The notes under the pieces: model-generated
The model's database searches: none
Seen by the model: the letters and a program-made list of their open reading frames with translations, nothing else
What the model was told of the DNA's origin: nothing
Shown here: piece after piece, positions 14,426 to 24,983 of the stretch
Layout of the letters: each line of letters starts with the position of its first letter
Position numbering within the stretch: position 1 is the stretch's first letter
Assembly (NCBI GenBank): GCA_964019135.1
Contig: OZ025249.1
Location: forward strand, 3,038,001 to 3,102,000
Length of the DNA stretch: 64,000 bases
From: Arenicola marina
Taxonomy: Eukaryota; Annelida; Polychaeta; Arenicolidae
Direction of reading: 5' to 3'
Translations under genes and position numbers: made by a program

Positions 14426-15194
14426 GCATTGGCATCTCTCGAGGCAGGACATTTATTAGGTTGTTTATCTAAGAATGAAATCCCTTCAATGGCTCTTCAA
14501 AATTGTTAGCTTCAGTCGCAATGGCGTGATCACTGGCCATTAACGGGCGTTCTGTGGCTCCCTCTAGTGGCCGGTTCATCGTTTCACCCTCCCCTCCTTC
14601 CCCTCCCTCTCTCCTCTCCCTTGCCTCCTACCCTCTCCCCCTCCACTCTTCCCCTCCGCATCCCCCGCCTCTGCCCTCCTTCCCCCTCCCTCCTCACCCC
14701 CTCCCTTTCCGCCTCCCTCCTCGCCCTCCTCCCCGCCCCTCCCCTCCCTCCTCGCCCCCTCTCCCCTCTCTGTGTCATGCTTGTCCCCTAGCGGTGAACA
14801 ATCAGACCAGTGACGAAGCCAAAAAAAGTGGTGAGCACCCGTGGGAGTATGGCTTTGCGCATGCGCAAACATGTCCTTAAATGATGGTGTCACTATTGGC
14901 CACATGTCTTCAGATAATAGAGAGAAAAAAGAACAAGGAACGTGGGCCACAAGGACTGAGTAACGTGGTAATATACAATCCTTGAAGTCCTTAGCCTGAA
15001 GGTGACACATTAGTCTTGGGTTCTTAACACGTGTCTTGTGGGTGGAAGTGTAACCCGGATGTCGAGTGAATGTTGTCGCTCTTCACGTTATTCTCTCTGT
15101 GGAGGAGTGGGGTGACAGAAAAACACCGATCTCTTTTAGTTCACCGACGATGGTCCTGGGTTAAAATACTCGGATAATCTGTCAGCTGTTGTAT
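14426..15194. other. Unique non-coding spacer with a pyrimidine tract
   Basis: 14580-14775 is a CCCTCC-rich polypyrimidine tract. The remainder is unique. No gene recognised. Confidence 0.5.
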
Positions 15195-17770
15195 CTGTCG
15201 CTCGGTCTCCCTCTTTGTCTGCCTCCCTCTTTGTCTGTCTCCCTTTGTGTCTGCCTCCCTCTTTGTCTGTTTCCCTTTTTGTCTGTCTCCCTCTTCGTCT
15301 GCCTCCCTCTTTGTCTGTCTCCCTCCTTGTATGTCTCCCTCTTTGTCTGCCCCTCTTTGTCTGTCTCCCTCTTTGTCTGTCTCCCTCTTTGTCTGGCTCC
15401 CTCTTTGTCTGCCTCCCTCTTGGTATGTCTCCCTGTTTGTCTGTCTCCCTCTTTGTCTGTCTCCCTCTTTGTCTGTCTCCCTCTTTGTCTGTCTCCCTCT
15501 TTGTCTGTCTCCCTCTTTGTCTGTCTCCCTCTTTGTCTGTCTCCCTCTTTGTCTGTCTCCCTCTTTGTCTGTCTCCCTCTTTGTATGTCTCCCTCTTTGT
15601 CTGCCCCCTCTTTGTCTGCCTCCCTCTTTGTCTGTCTCCCTCTTTGTCTGTCTCCCTCTTTGTATATCTCCCTCTTTGTCTGCCCCCTCTTTGTCTGTCT
15701 CCCTCTTCGTCTGTCTCCCTCTTTGTATGTCTCCCTCTTTGTCTGCCCCCTCTTTGTCTGTCTCCCTCTTCGTCTGCCTCCCTCTTTGTCTGTCTCCCTC
15801 TTTGTATGTTTCCCTCTTTGTATGTCTCCCTCTTTGTATGTCTCCCTCTTTGTCTGTCTCCCTCTTTGTCTGCCCTCTCTATGTCTGTCTCCCTCTTTGT
15901 ATGTCTCCCTCTTTATCTGCCCCCTCTTTGTCTGCCCCCTCTTTGTCTGCCCTCTCTATGTCTGTCTCCCTCTTTGTCTGTCTCCCTCTTTGTATGTCTC
16001 CCTCTTTGTCTGCCCCCTCTTTGTCTGTCTCCCTCTTCGTCTGCCTCCCTCTTTGTCTGTCTCCCTCTTTGTATGTCTCCCTCTATGTCTGCCCCCTCTT
16101 TGTCTGTCTCCCTCTTCGTCTGCCTCCCTCTTCGTCTGCCTCCCTCTTCGTCTGCCTCCCTCTTTGCCTGTCTCCCTCTTTGTCTGTCTCCCTCTTTGTC
16201 TGTCTCCCTCTTTGTCTGTCTCCCTCTTTGTCTGCCCCCTCTTTGTCTGTCCTCTTTGTCTGTCCCCCTCTTTGTCTGTCTCCCTCTTTGTCTGCCTCCC
16301 TCTTGGTATGTCTCCCTCTTTGTCTGTCTCCCTCTTTGTCTGTCTCCCTCTTTGTCTGTCTCCCTCTTTGTCTGCCCCCTCTTTGTCTGCCTCCCTCTTT
16401 GTCTGTCTCCCTCTTTGTCTGTCTCTCTCTTTGTCTGCCCCCTCTTTGTCTGTCCTCTTTGTCTGTCCCCCTCTTTGTCTGTCTCCCTCTTTGTCTGCCT
16501 CCCTCTTTGTCTGTCTCCCTCTTTGTCTGCCCTCTCTATGTCTGTCTCCCTCTTTGTATGTCTCCCTCTTTATCTGCCCCCTCTTTGTCTGCCCTCTCTA
16601 TGTCTGTCTCCCTCTTTGTCTGTCTCCCTCTTTGTATGTCTCCCTCTTTGTCTGCCCCCTCTTTGTCTGTCTCCCTCTTCGTCTGCCTCCCTCTTTGTCT
16701 GTCTCCCTCTTTGTATGTCTCCCTCTATGTCTGCCCCCTCTTTGTCTGTCTCCCTCTTCGTCTGCCTCCCTCTTCGTCTGCCTCCCTCTTCGTCTGCCTC
16801 CCTCTTTGCCTGTCTCCCTCTTTGTCTGTCTCCCTCTTTGTCTGTCTCCCTCTTTGTCTGTCTCCCTCTTTGTCTGCCCCCTCTTTGTCTGTCCTCTTTG
16901 TCTGTCCCCCTCTTTGTCTGTCTCCCTCTTTGTCTGCCTCCCTCTTGGTATGTCTCCCTCTTTGTCTGTCTCCCTCTTTGTCTGTCTCCCTCTTTGTCTG
17001 TCTCCCTCTTTGTCTGCCCCCTCTGTGTCTGCCTCCCTCTTTGTCTGTCTCCCTCTTTGTCTGTCTCCCTCTTTGTCTGCCCCCTCTTTGTCTGTCCTCT
17101 TTGTCTGTCCCCCTCTTTGTCTGTATCCCTCTTTGTCTGCCTCCCTCTTGGTATGTCTCCCTCTTTGTCTGTCTCCCTCTTTGTCTGTCTCCCTCTTTGT
17201 CTGTCTCCCTCTTTGTCTGCCCCCTCTTTGTCTGTCTCCCTCTTTGTCTGTCTCCCTCTTTGTATGTCTCCCTCTTTGTCTGTCCCCCTCTTTGTCTGTC
17301 TCCCTCTTTGTCTGTCTCCCTCGTTGTCTTGTCTCCCTCTTTGTCTGCCCCCCTCTTTGTCTGTCTCTCTCTTTGTCTGCCCCCTCTTGGTATGTCTCCC
17401 TCTTTGTCTGTCTCCCTCTTTGTCTGGCTCCCTCTTTGTCTGCCTCCCTCTTTGTCTGCCTCCCTCTTGGTATGTCTCCCTCTTGGTATGTCTCCCTCTT
17501 TGTCTGTCTCCCTCTTTGTCTGTCTCCCTCTTTGTCTGTCCCCCTCTTTGTCTGTCTCCCTTTTTGTCTGTCTCCCTCTTTGTCTGCCTCTCTCTTGGTA
17601 TGTCTCCCTCTTTGTCTGTCTCCCCTCTTTGTCTGCCCCCGCTCTTTGTCTGTCCCCCTCTTTGTCTGTCCCCCCTCTTTGTCTGATTCCCTCATTGTCT
17701 GTCTCCCTCTTTGTCGGCCTTGCTCTGTCTCTCTCTCTGTCTGGCTCCGTTTGTCTCCCTCATTGGTGTT
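15195..17770. repeat. 16-bp polypyrimidine minisatellite, about 160 copies
   Basis: The unit is CTCCCTCTTTGTCTGT. All three plus-strand frames stay open for more than 800 codons because three units (48 bp) contain no stop. A block starting TGCCCTCTCTATGTCTGTCT near 15871 recurs near 16528, a duplication of about 657 bp. These frames are not genes. Confidence 0.96.
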
Positions 17771-18204
17771 TTGTCTCTATGTCTCTCCCCATGTTTCTCT
17801 TGGTGTGCCTCTCTTTGCCTCTCTTTCTCTCTCTGCCCCCCCCCCCCCCCACCCACCCCACACTCTCTGTCTCGCTCTCACTTAAGTCTGTAGTGTAGAC
17901 GTGTCTCGAGGTCTAAAAACGCTCGTCAATTTTATTAGAAGTCTGAGAAAGTTGTGACTTTGGGGCCACGTTTAAAGGCCAGTCAGACCGCGTGAAGCCG
18001 CGACTGGTGGTAAAACTGGACCAGCCCCTCCAACCCACCCACCCCCACAACCCCCACAGCCCACCCACACCCACAACCCCCAATGGCCATATTTAATGTT
18101 CGCACCTCGTATGATACAAAGAGAACAAACATTTTAGACTGAAAAAGCACAGTCGCTACATTAACAGTGAAGTACGTGTCTGTGATGGGCTGATTGCTCT
18201 GGCC
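17771..18204. other. Unique spacer with C-rich patches
   Basis: C-runs lie at 17837-17851 and CCACCC repeats at about 18026-18080. No gene recognised. Confidence 0.5.
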
Positions 18205-19285
18205 ATGTCCTGTCGATATTACCAGATGTTTGCTGGTCGATATTACCAGACTATAAGTCTGCTGGTCGATATTACCAGACTATAAGTCTGCTGGTCGATA
18301 TTACCAGACTGTAAGTCTGCTGGTCGATATTACCAGACTGTAAGTCTGCTGGTCGATATTACCAGACTATAAGTTTGCTGGTCAATATTACCAGACTATA
18401 AGTCTGCTGGTCGATATTACCAGACTATAAGTCTGCTGGTCGATATTACCAGACTATAAGTGCTGGTCGATATTACCAGACTATAAGTCTGCTGGTCGAT
18501 ATTACCAGACTGTAAGTCTGCTGGTCGATATTACCAGACTAAAAGTGCTGGTCGATATTACCAGACTATAAGTCTGCTGGTCGATATTACCAGACTGTAA
18601 GTCTGCTGGTCGATATTACAAGACTGTAAGTCTGCTGGTCGATATTACCAGACTATAAGTTTGCTGGTCAATATTACCAGACTATAAGTCTGCTGGTCGA
18701 TATTACCAGACTATAAGTCTGCTGGTCGATATTACCAGACTGTAAGTCTGCTGGTCGATATTACCAGACTGTAAGTCTGCTGGTCGATATTACCAGACTA
18801 TAAGTTTGCTGGTCAATATTACCAGACTATAAGTCTGCTGGTCGATATTACCAGACTATAAGTCTGCTGGTCGATATTACCAGATTATAAGTGCTGGTCG
18901 ATATTACCAGACTGTAAGTCTGCTGGTCGATATTACCAGACTGTAAGTCTGCTGGTCGATATTACCAGACTGTAAGTCTGCTGGTCGATATTACCAGACT
19001 ACAAGTTTGCTGGTCAATATTACCAGACTGTAAGTCTGCTGTCGATATTACCATACTATAAGTCTGCTGGTCAATATTACCAGACTATATGTCTGCTGGT
19101 CAATATTACCAGACTATAAGTTTGCTGGTCAATATTACCAGACTATAAGTTTGCTGGTCGATATTACCAGACTATAAGTTTGCTGGTCAATATTACCAGA
19201 CTATAAGTTTTGCTGGTCAATATTACCAGACTATAAGTCTGCTGGTCGATATTACCAGACTATAAGTCTGCTGGTCGATATTTCC
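18205..19285. repeat. 29-bp minisatellite with an internal inverted repeat, about 37 copies
   Basis: The unit is TGCTGGTCGATATTACCAGA plus CTATAAGTC. CTGGT and ACCAG flank an AT-rich centre, so every unit can form a small hairpin. A few units are shortened by about 3 bp (AAGTGCTGG). Confidence 0.95.
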
Positions 19286-19458
19286 AGCGAAGCTATGTTA
19301 TATTAGCATAAATTATCGTATATTTCGATTTAATGCATCAGTTATATTTCGACTTGTATTTGATACGGTAGTTATATTTTTACTTTATTATGTAATAAAA
19401 CAGTTTCATTTGCTTCGAAATATTCTTCACCTTTACATTGCCCAGTGTAGCCTCCACG

Positions 19459-19658
19459 NNNNNNNNNNNNNNNNNNNNNNNNNNNNNNNNNNNNNNNNNN
19501 NNNNNNNNNNNNNNNNNNNNNNNNNNNNNNNNNNNNNNNNNNNNNNNNNNNNNNNNNNNNNNNNNNNNNNNNNNNNNNNNNNNNNNNNNNNNNNNNNNNN
19601 NNNNNNNNNNNNNNNNNNNNNNNNNNNNNNNNNNNNNNNNNNNNNNNNNNNNNNNNNN
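19459..19658. other. Assembly gap of 200 N
   Basis: A run of exactly 200 N ends where the 31-bp array starts. The round number suggests a nominal gap size, and the array edge suggests assembly failed in the repeat. Confidence 0.97.
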
Positions 19659-21180
19659 AGGTGTGAGTGGACGCGGGTCGTAATGTCCTAGGTGTGACTG
19701 GACGCGGGTCATAATGTCCTAGGTGTGACTGGACGCGGGTCGTAATGTCCTAGGTGTGACTGGGCGCGGGTCGTAATGTCCTAGGTGTGACTGGACGCGG
19801 GTCATAATGTCCTAGGTGTGACTGGACGCGGGTCATAATGTCCTAGGTGTGACTGGACGCGGGTCATAATGTCCTAGGCGTGACTGGACGCGGGTCATAA
19901 TGTCCTAGGTGTGACTGGACGCGGGTCATAATGTCCTAGGCGTGACTGGACGCGGGTCATGATGTCCTAGGTGTGAGTGGACGCGGGTCGTAATGTCCTA
20001 GGTGTGACTGGACGCGGGTCATAATGTCCTAGGTGTGACTGGACGCGGGTCGTAATGTCCTAGGTGTGACTGGGCGCGGGTCGTAATGTCCTAGGTGTGA
20101 GTGGACGCGGGTCGTAATGTCCTAGGTGTGACTGGACGCGGGTCATAATGTCCTAGGTGTGACTGGACGCGGGTCATAATGTCCTAGGTGTGACTGGACG
20201 CGGGTCATAATGTCCTAGGCGTGACTGGACGCGGGTCATAATGTCCTAGGCGTGACTGGACGCGGGTCATAATGTCCTAGGTGTGACTGGACGCGGGTCA
20301 TAATGTCCTAGGTGTGACTGGACGCGGGTCATAATGTCCTAGGTGTGACTGGACGCGGGTCATAATGTCCTAGGTGTGACTGGACGCGGGTCATAATGTC
20401 CTAGGCGTGACTGGACGCGGGTCATAATGTCCTAGGTGTGACTGGACGCGGGTCATAATGTCCTAGGTGTGACTGGACGCGGGTCATAATGTCCTAGGCG
20501 TGACTGGACGCGGGTCATAATGTCCTAGGTGTGACTGGACGCGGGTCATAATGTCCTAGGTGTGACTGGACGCGGGTCATAATGTCCTAGGTGTGACTGG
20601 ACGCGGGTCATAATGTCCTAGGTGTGACTGGACGCGGGTCATAATGTCCTAGGCGTGACTGGACGCGGGTCATAATGTCCTAGGCGTGACTGGACGCGGG
20701 TCATAATGTCCTAGGTGTGACTGGACGCGGGTCATAATGTCCTAGGTGTGACTGGACGCGGGTCATAATGTCCTAGGTGTGACTGGACGCGGGTCATAAT
20801 GTCCTAGGCGTGACTGGACGCGGGTCCTAATGTCCTAGGTGTGACTGGACGCGGGTCCTAATGTCCTAGGTGTGACTGGACGCGGGTCATAATGTCCTAG
20901 GCGTGACTGGACGCGGGTCCTAATGTCCTAGGTGTGACTGGACGCGGGTCCTAATGTCCTAGGTGTGACTGGACGCGGGTCATAATGTCCTAGGTGTGAC
21001 TGGACGCGGGTCATAATGTCCTAGGTGTGACTGGACGCGGGTCATAATGTCCTAGGTGTGACTGGACGCGGGTCATAATGTCCTAGGTGTGACTGGACGC
21101 GGGTCATAATGTCCTAGGTGTGACTGGACCCGGGTCATAATGTCCTAGGTGTGACTGGACGCGGGTCATAATTTCCTAGA
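19659..21180. repeat. 31-bp minisatellite, about 49 visible copies
   Basis: The unit is AGGTGTGACTGGACGCGGGT plus CATAATGTCCT. Variants at a few positions (GTGAG, CGTGACT, TCGTAA, TCCTAA) occur in repeated blocks. The left end is truncated by the assembly gap. Confidence 0.96.
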
Positions 21181-22259
21181 GTTTCTGTTTCCACGCGATG
21201 CATTCGTAGCTCAGCAAACGTCCGTGCGTTTTAGTCCTTTATACACTATACAAGAGCTGGGTTTCGGCCAATGATGGATGATGTTTTACCGTGTGCCCTA
21301 GAGACCATGTAGAACAGCGATGATGTTTTGCCGTGTGCCCTAGAGACCATGTAGAACAGCGGTGATGTTTTGCCGTGTGCACTAGAGACCATGTAGAACA
21401 GCGATGATGTTTTGCCGTGTGCCCTAGAGACCATGTAGAACAGCGGTGATGTTTTGCCGTGTGCACTAGAGACCATGTAGAACAGCGATGATGTTTTGCC
21501 GTGTGCACTAGAGACCATGTATAACAGCGGTTGTATTTGGTGTGGGAATCACCCAAAGTGAGATGTACAGAATTCTTCTCTCCGCTCATGGGTGACTGCA
21601 CGGCTCGGCCACTGGAGGGCAGCACTGTACTATGCGGTATACGGAATTGGGCAATGCCATGGAAGACGCAAACATCGCCCCATTGTGTGTGTGGCTAATT
21701 TAATATACGGGTCCCCCAGTCTAATCGTTAATAACTGATGTAGCTATAGTAATATTGGTAGGTAATATCGGTAACAAACGTACTCTGCAGTATGTCTTAC
21801 ATGTAGTAATACTGTTATTGAAGTAGTAGAAGTTTATTGGGCATTTAGAGGTTCTATCTTTTGTAGAACTTTAGTCGAACCATGTTAGGACCTGGGAGAC
21901 CGCATGGCATACCTCAATGAGTAGTCGGTAAGCCCCGCATCAAATACCAGCCTAATTATGGTTGTCATGGAAACAGTATTCGGTATGTTCCACATAACAC
22001 ATCATCGTATGTAAGGTTGCCATGGAGACACCGATGTAGGGACTTGATGACGTCATGTATTCTCTGTGGCCGGAGTGAAAGCATCCGGGTCCTGGACCTT
22101 AGAACCACGCGACAGTCGCTGTGGTGTCCAGGTGTCGAGAGGTCGGCTGCGTCAATTCATTGTTCATGTGTGCATGGATGATGTAATGTCAGTGTTGACC
22201 GCCAGGTGATGCTTCGGTCCTGCGCCAATACATGCGCATGTGGCGTGTTCCGGTGGGGA
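21181..22259. other. Non-coding spacer containing a 42-bp array
   Basis: Apart from six 42-bp repeats at 21270-21525, the sequence is unique and no gene is recognised. Confidence 0.5.
21270..21525. repeat. 42-bp tandem repeat, about 6 copies
   Basis: The unit is GATGTTTTGCCGTGTGCCCT, AGAGACCATGTAGAACAGCG and two more bases. Because 42 is divisible by 3, the minus strand shows a repetitive open frame that is not gene-like. Confidence 0.9.
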
Positions 22260-22277
22260 CCAAACCAAGGGCTAACG

Positions 22278-22340
22278 GCCACGTGTAAAACACACGCCAC
22301 GTGTAGAACACACGTCACGTGTAGAACACACGCCACGTGT
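22278..22340. repeat. 18-bp repeat with CACGTG in each unit
   Basis: There are three to four copies of CACGTGTAGAACACACGC, each bringing an E-box. It lies about 2.5 kb past the gene's stop codon. Confidence 0.8.
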
Positions 22341-22387
22341 TCTTAAACCTCGTCATCGTACGTGAATGTTGTTTGGATTTGGTTTAT

Positions 22388-22705
22388 GTCTCCGCGGTTT
22401 AATGACGTCAGACAGGTGTAATGAATGTCTGTATGACGTCAGACAGGTGTAATGCATGTCTATACGACGTCAGACAGGTGTAATGAATTTCTATATGACG
22501 TCAGACATCTGTTGCCAGTTGTAATTAATGTTGTGTGTGACGTCAGACAACTGTGGCCAACTATAATTAATGTATGTCGTCGGCTGTAATTAATGTCTAC
22601 ATGACGTCAGTTGTAATTAATGTTCATATGACGTCATGCAGCTGTAACTAATGTCTATATGACGTCAGACAGGTGTAGTTAATGTATATGAGACGTCAGA
22701 CAGCC
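22388..22705. repeat. Degenerate repeat of about 30 bp with TGACGTCA sites
   Basis: About nine imperfect units are based on TGACGTCAGACAGGTGTAAT plus GAATGTCTATA. Most keep the full or partial CRE palindrome. Confidence 0.8.
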
Positions 22706-23084
22706 GAAAATTTAAGTAATTTAGCGCTGTAATCTGACTAAATACTTTAAACATGATTGCTTCGCTTCCAATTCCAGTTGGGTGGTACTCGTAGCGTAGC
22801 AGTGTGTCTGTCTGCGTTTGACGAAGTTTGTATGTTTTGTTATGTACATTAAAGGCGCCTACCTTTTGTCAAGTCGTTCTCTGTGGAGTCGGCCATCTGG
22901 GAGGCACAATGCACAATGTCACGCTATATCAGTCACGTTTACACGAGGTCCGCCAGGTGTCACGCGTTACCAGTCACGTTCACAGGAAGCCCAGGATGTG
23001 CCCCTCCCCGCTGTCACGCTTCCAGTACATCCGCTCATTCCATGGTAAACTGCCGTACACACCGCAAACAACGACTTCAAAGAC
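22706..23084. other. Unique spacer beyond the probable poly(A) site
   Basis: No gene, RNA or high-copy repeat recognised. Confidence 0.45.
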
Positions 23085-23100
23085 AGATGTACGTAAAATA

Positions 23101-23106
23101 TTTATT
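23101..23106 (-). terminator. Candidate polyadenylation signal AATAAA
   Basis: A canonical hexamer on the minus strand (TTTATT on the plus strand) lies about 1.7 kb after the stop codon, with a G/T-rich stretch 30-50 nt downstream. Confidence 0.35.
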
Positions 23107-24173
23107 AATAACAACGGTCCTTGACAACAGATTTGACAATGAGAGAAATCGACTTTACCAACTGCTACTCACACTGTAGGCTCAGCGCACACGTCGTAAT
23201 ATCAAATAGGGAGACCCATCAATATATTACATAGAACAAGTACATTTGGCTTGAACGTGCGAGCCCGCCACGACCAGTACAGCCTGAACACCTCTGGAAT
23301 TTATAGTCAACAAGGAATGTCTTTGGGCACGGTAGATAAAAACCTACATGCATGCATTAATAAAAAAAAAGCCCAAGGATCTCTGTAAAAGTTATAACTT
23401 ATGGACATCATCAAATCAATAATCAGCGCTCCATAGTTCATTAAGATCCCAAAACAAAGACAATCTACAAGCTTTTATAGAATTAATTGTATACAAGATT
23501 GGTCAGCCTATGGACAGCTACCCGCAACAGATATAATACAGAAGCAAACTGGTCGGCAATAAAGTACGACTGAGAATCTGAAACTCTTACTGTCAATAAG
23601 TATCACAGAGACCACCACAGTGAATTACAGCACTGCACTGATGTTCATTACTCGATGCTCTCCATGTCTGTGCCTTAGCAAGCCAGTCTCGCCAGATAGC
23701 GTTGGTCAGGGGGACAAAGTCGATGGAATGTACGAGACTAACGCGAGACTGGAGACGGAGATTGGCGACGTTCCCATTCTGACTACTGTAGGACACACAC
23801 ATTGTGCGACCGCTCTTGCTTACCGTCAAGGTCCCATTACCAAACCAGTACTAACAACCAGATATCACGGTGGGCATTACTGTAGTAATACCATGTAAAA
23901 AGGGGAATCACGGTGGGCTCCTCTGATCGCCACGATACATATAAAGTGTCGGTAACTGAAACTCAGATGTATCATGGCCATAATAATGTGGACACTTTGT
24001 GTCCCAAATTCAAACATGTTGAAATTTCGGACACAAACTTTACAGGATACACCAGTGAAAAGTTTCGGTCACAAACTTTCCGAAACTTCGCCAGATGCAT
24101 CCTGGGCAGGAGACCTTTTCAATAGAAGTTAACGTGGCACCCATAGTAACAAAGTTCAAGCGTTCGGGACATG

Positions 24174-24279
24174 AGTGGTTCCCAATAAGTGCATACCACC
24201 CTCTACTGTGGCAGACTGGCTTCGTGAGTGGTTCCCAATAAGTGCATACCACCCTGTACTGTGGCAGACTGGCTTCGTG
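24174..24279. repeat. Two-copy 53-bp tandem duplication in the probable 3' UTR
   Basis: The segment beginning GTGGTTCCCAATAAGTGCAT occurs twice head to tail, with one or two substitutions between copies. It is the only notable repeat between 23085 and 24833. Confidence 0.75.
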
Positions 24280-24833
24280 AGTATCTTTCACTTCGCAATA
24301 AGACCATTTTACATTCACAACAAGAATCCTTTTTTTGTGCAACTACATTCCAAAAGACAATAATACTTGATGGTTGAAGACGATGACAGACATTATGACG
24401 TACTGTACACTGGGCACTGAGGGCCGGGGCCGTCTGCCCCACTACACCACAGGGAGGTCACACACACCGGGGAAAGCCAACCACGTCTCACAACACCTCA
24501 CACCCACACCAGACAGTACATCTCATGAGAAACAAATCCTTAAGATGAAAACTTCAAGAACGTAAGAAAAATCACCAAAAATAGTAATATATATCAAGTA
24601 TGTCTGTAGTTTAACATAAACGCTTAACGAAATAGATATATTTATATATATATATATACTTACAGAGTTTCCAGAACAAGTATGAAACATCACATCGGAG
24701 GCAAGATCAAATATTAAGAAATAAAGTATATACTAAAAGCTCTCTTGGAGAGATCACTTTTATCTTTTAACAAGACAAAATTTCTTTGAACGATTCTGAT
24801 CCTCAAAAGTCATTTTTTTTTTTGGTTCGCTTA

Positions 24834-24983
24834 TCAAGGGGGCGACTGGTTTTGTTTCAGCCATTCCACCAGTTTAGCCTCGTTCCGGCTCAGCCAATCA
24901 ACGTTCATCTCGATGCTGTCGAGAGTCTGCGCCACGGAGCGCACCGTACGCCCTTCCAGGTTCTTCGCAAAGAAGTCGCTGAC
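24834..24983 (-). CDS. Aminopeptidase exon 19: C-terminus and stop
   Basis: This exon encodes residues 930-978 and the TGA stop, immediately followed by [23 protein letters not shown] and [16 protein letters not shown] match the terminal F...xxxL/ExxxxNxxWLxxxxxxxxxWL pattern of the family. The acceptor is CTGTGTAG|GTCAGC. Confidence 0.95.
   Translation of the reverse strand, partial: VSDFFAKNLEGRTVRSVAQTLDSIEMNVDWLSRNEAKLVEWLKQNQSPP

Larger units (their letters stand above)
23085..24833 (-). other. Probable 3' UTR of the aminopeptidase gene
   Basis: This is about 1.75 kb of unique, AT-rich sequence with no gene-like frame. On the minus strand the first canonical AATAAA that I found after the stop is at 23106-23101, followed by TG-rich sequence. 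The stretch lacks the high-copy minisatellites found on both sides, as expected of transcribed exonic sequence. The extent is an inference; earlier non-canonical poly(A) signals cannot be excluded. Confidence 0.4.

Noticed and set aside
15189..17898. Three overlapping plus-strand frames of over 800 codons (Ser/Leu/Cys/Val-rich)
   Set aside because: All three frames and part of the other strand are open at once because the 16-bp unit has no stop. There is no domain or start context, so this is a repeat by-product.
18205..19285. CRISPR-like array (29-bp repeats)
   Set aside because: The units are contiguous with no unique spacers, in an animal genome; this is a minisatellite.
19380..19712. Frames spanning the N run
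   Set aside because: They are artefacts of unknown bases; nothing can be inferred across the gap.
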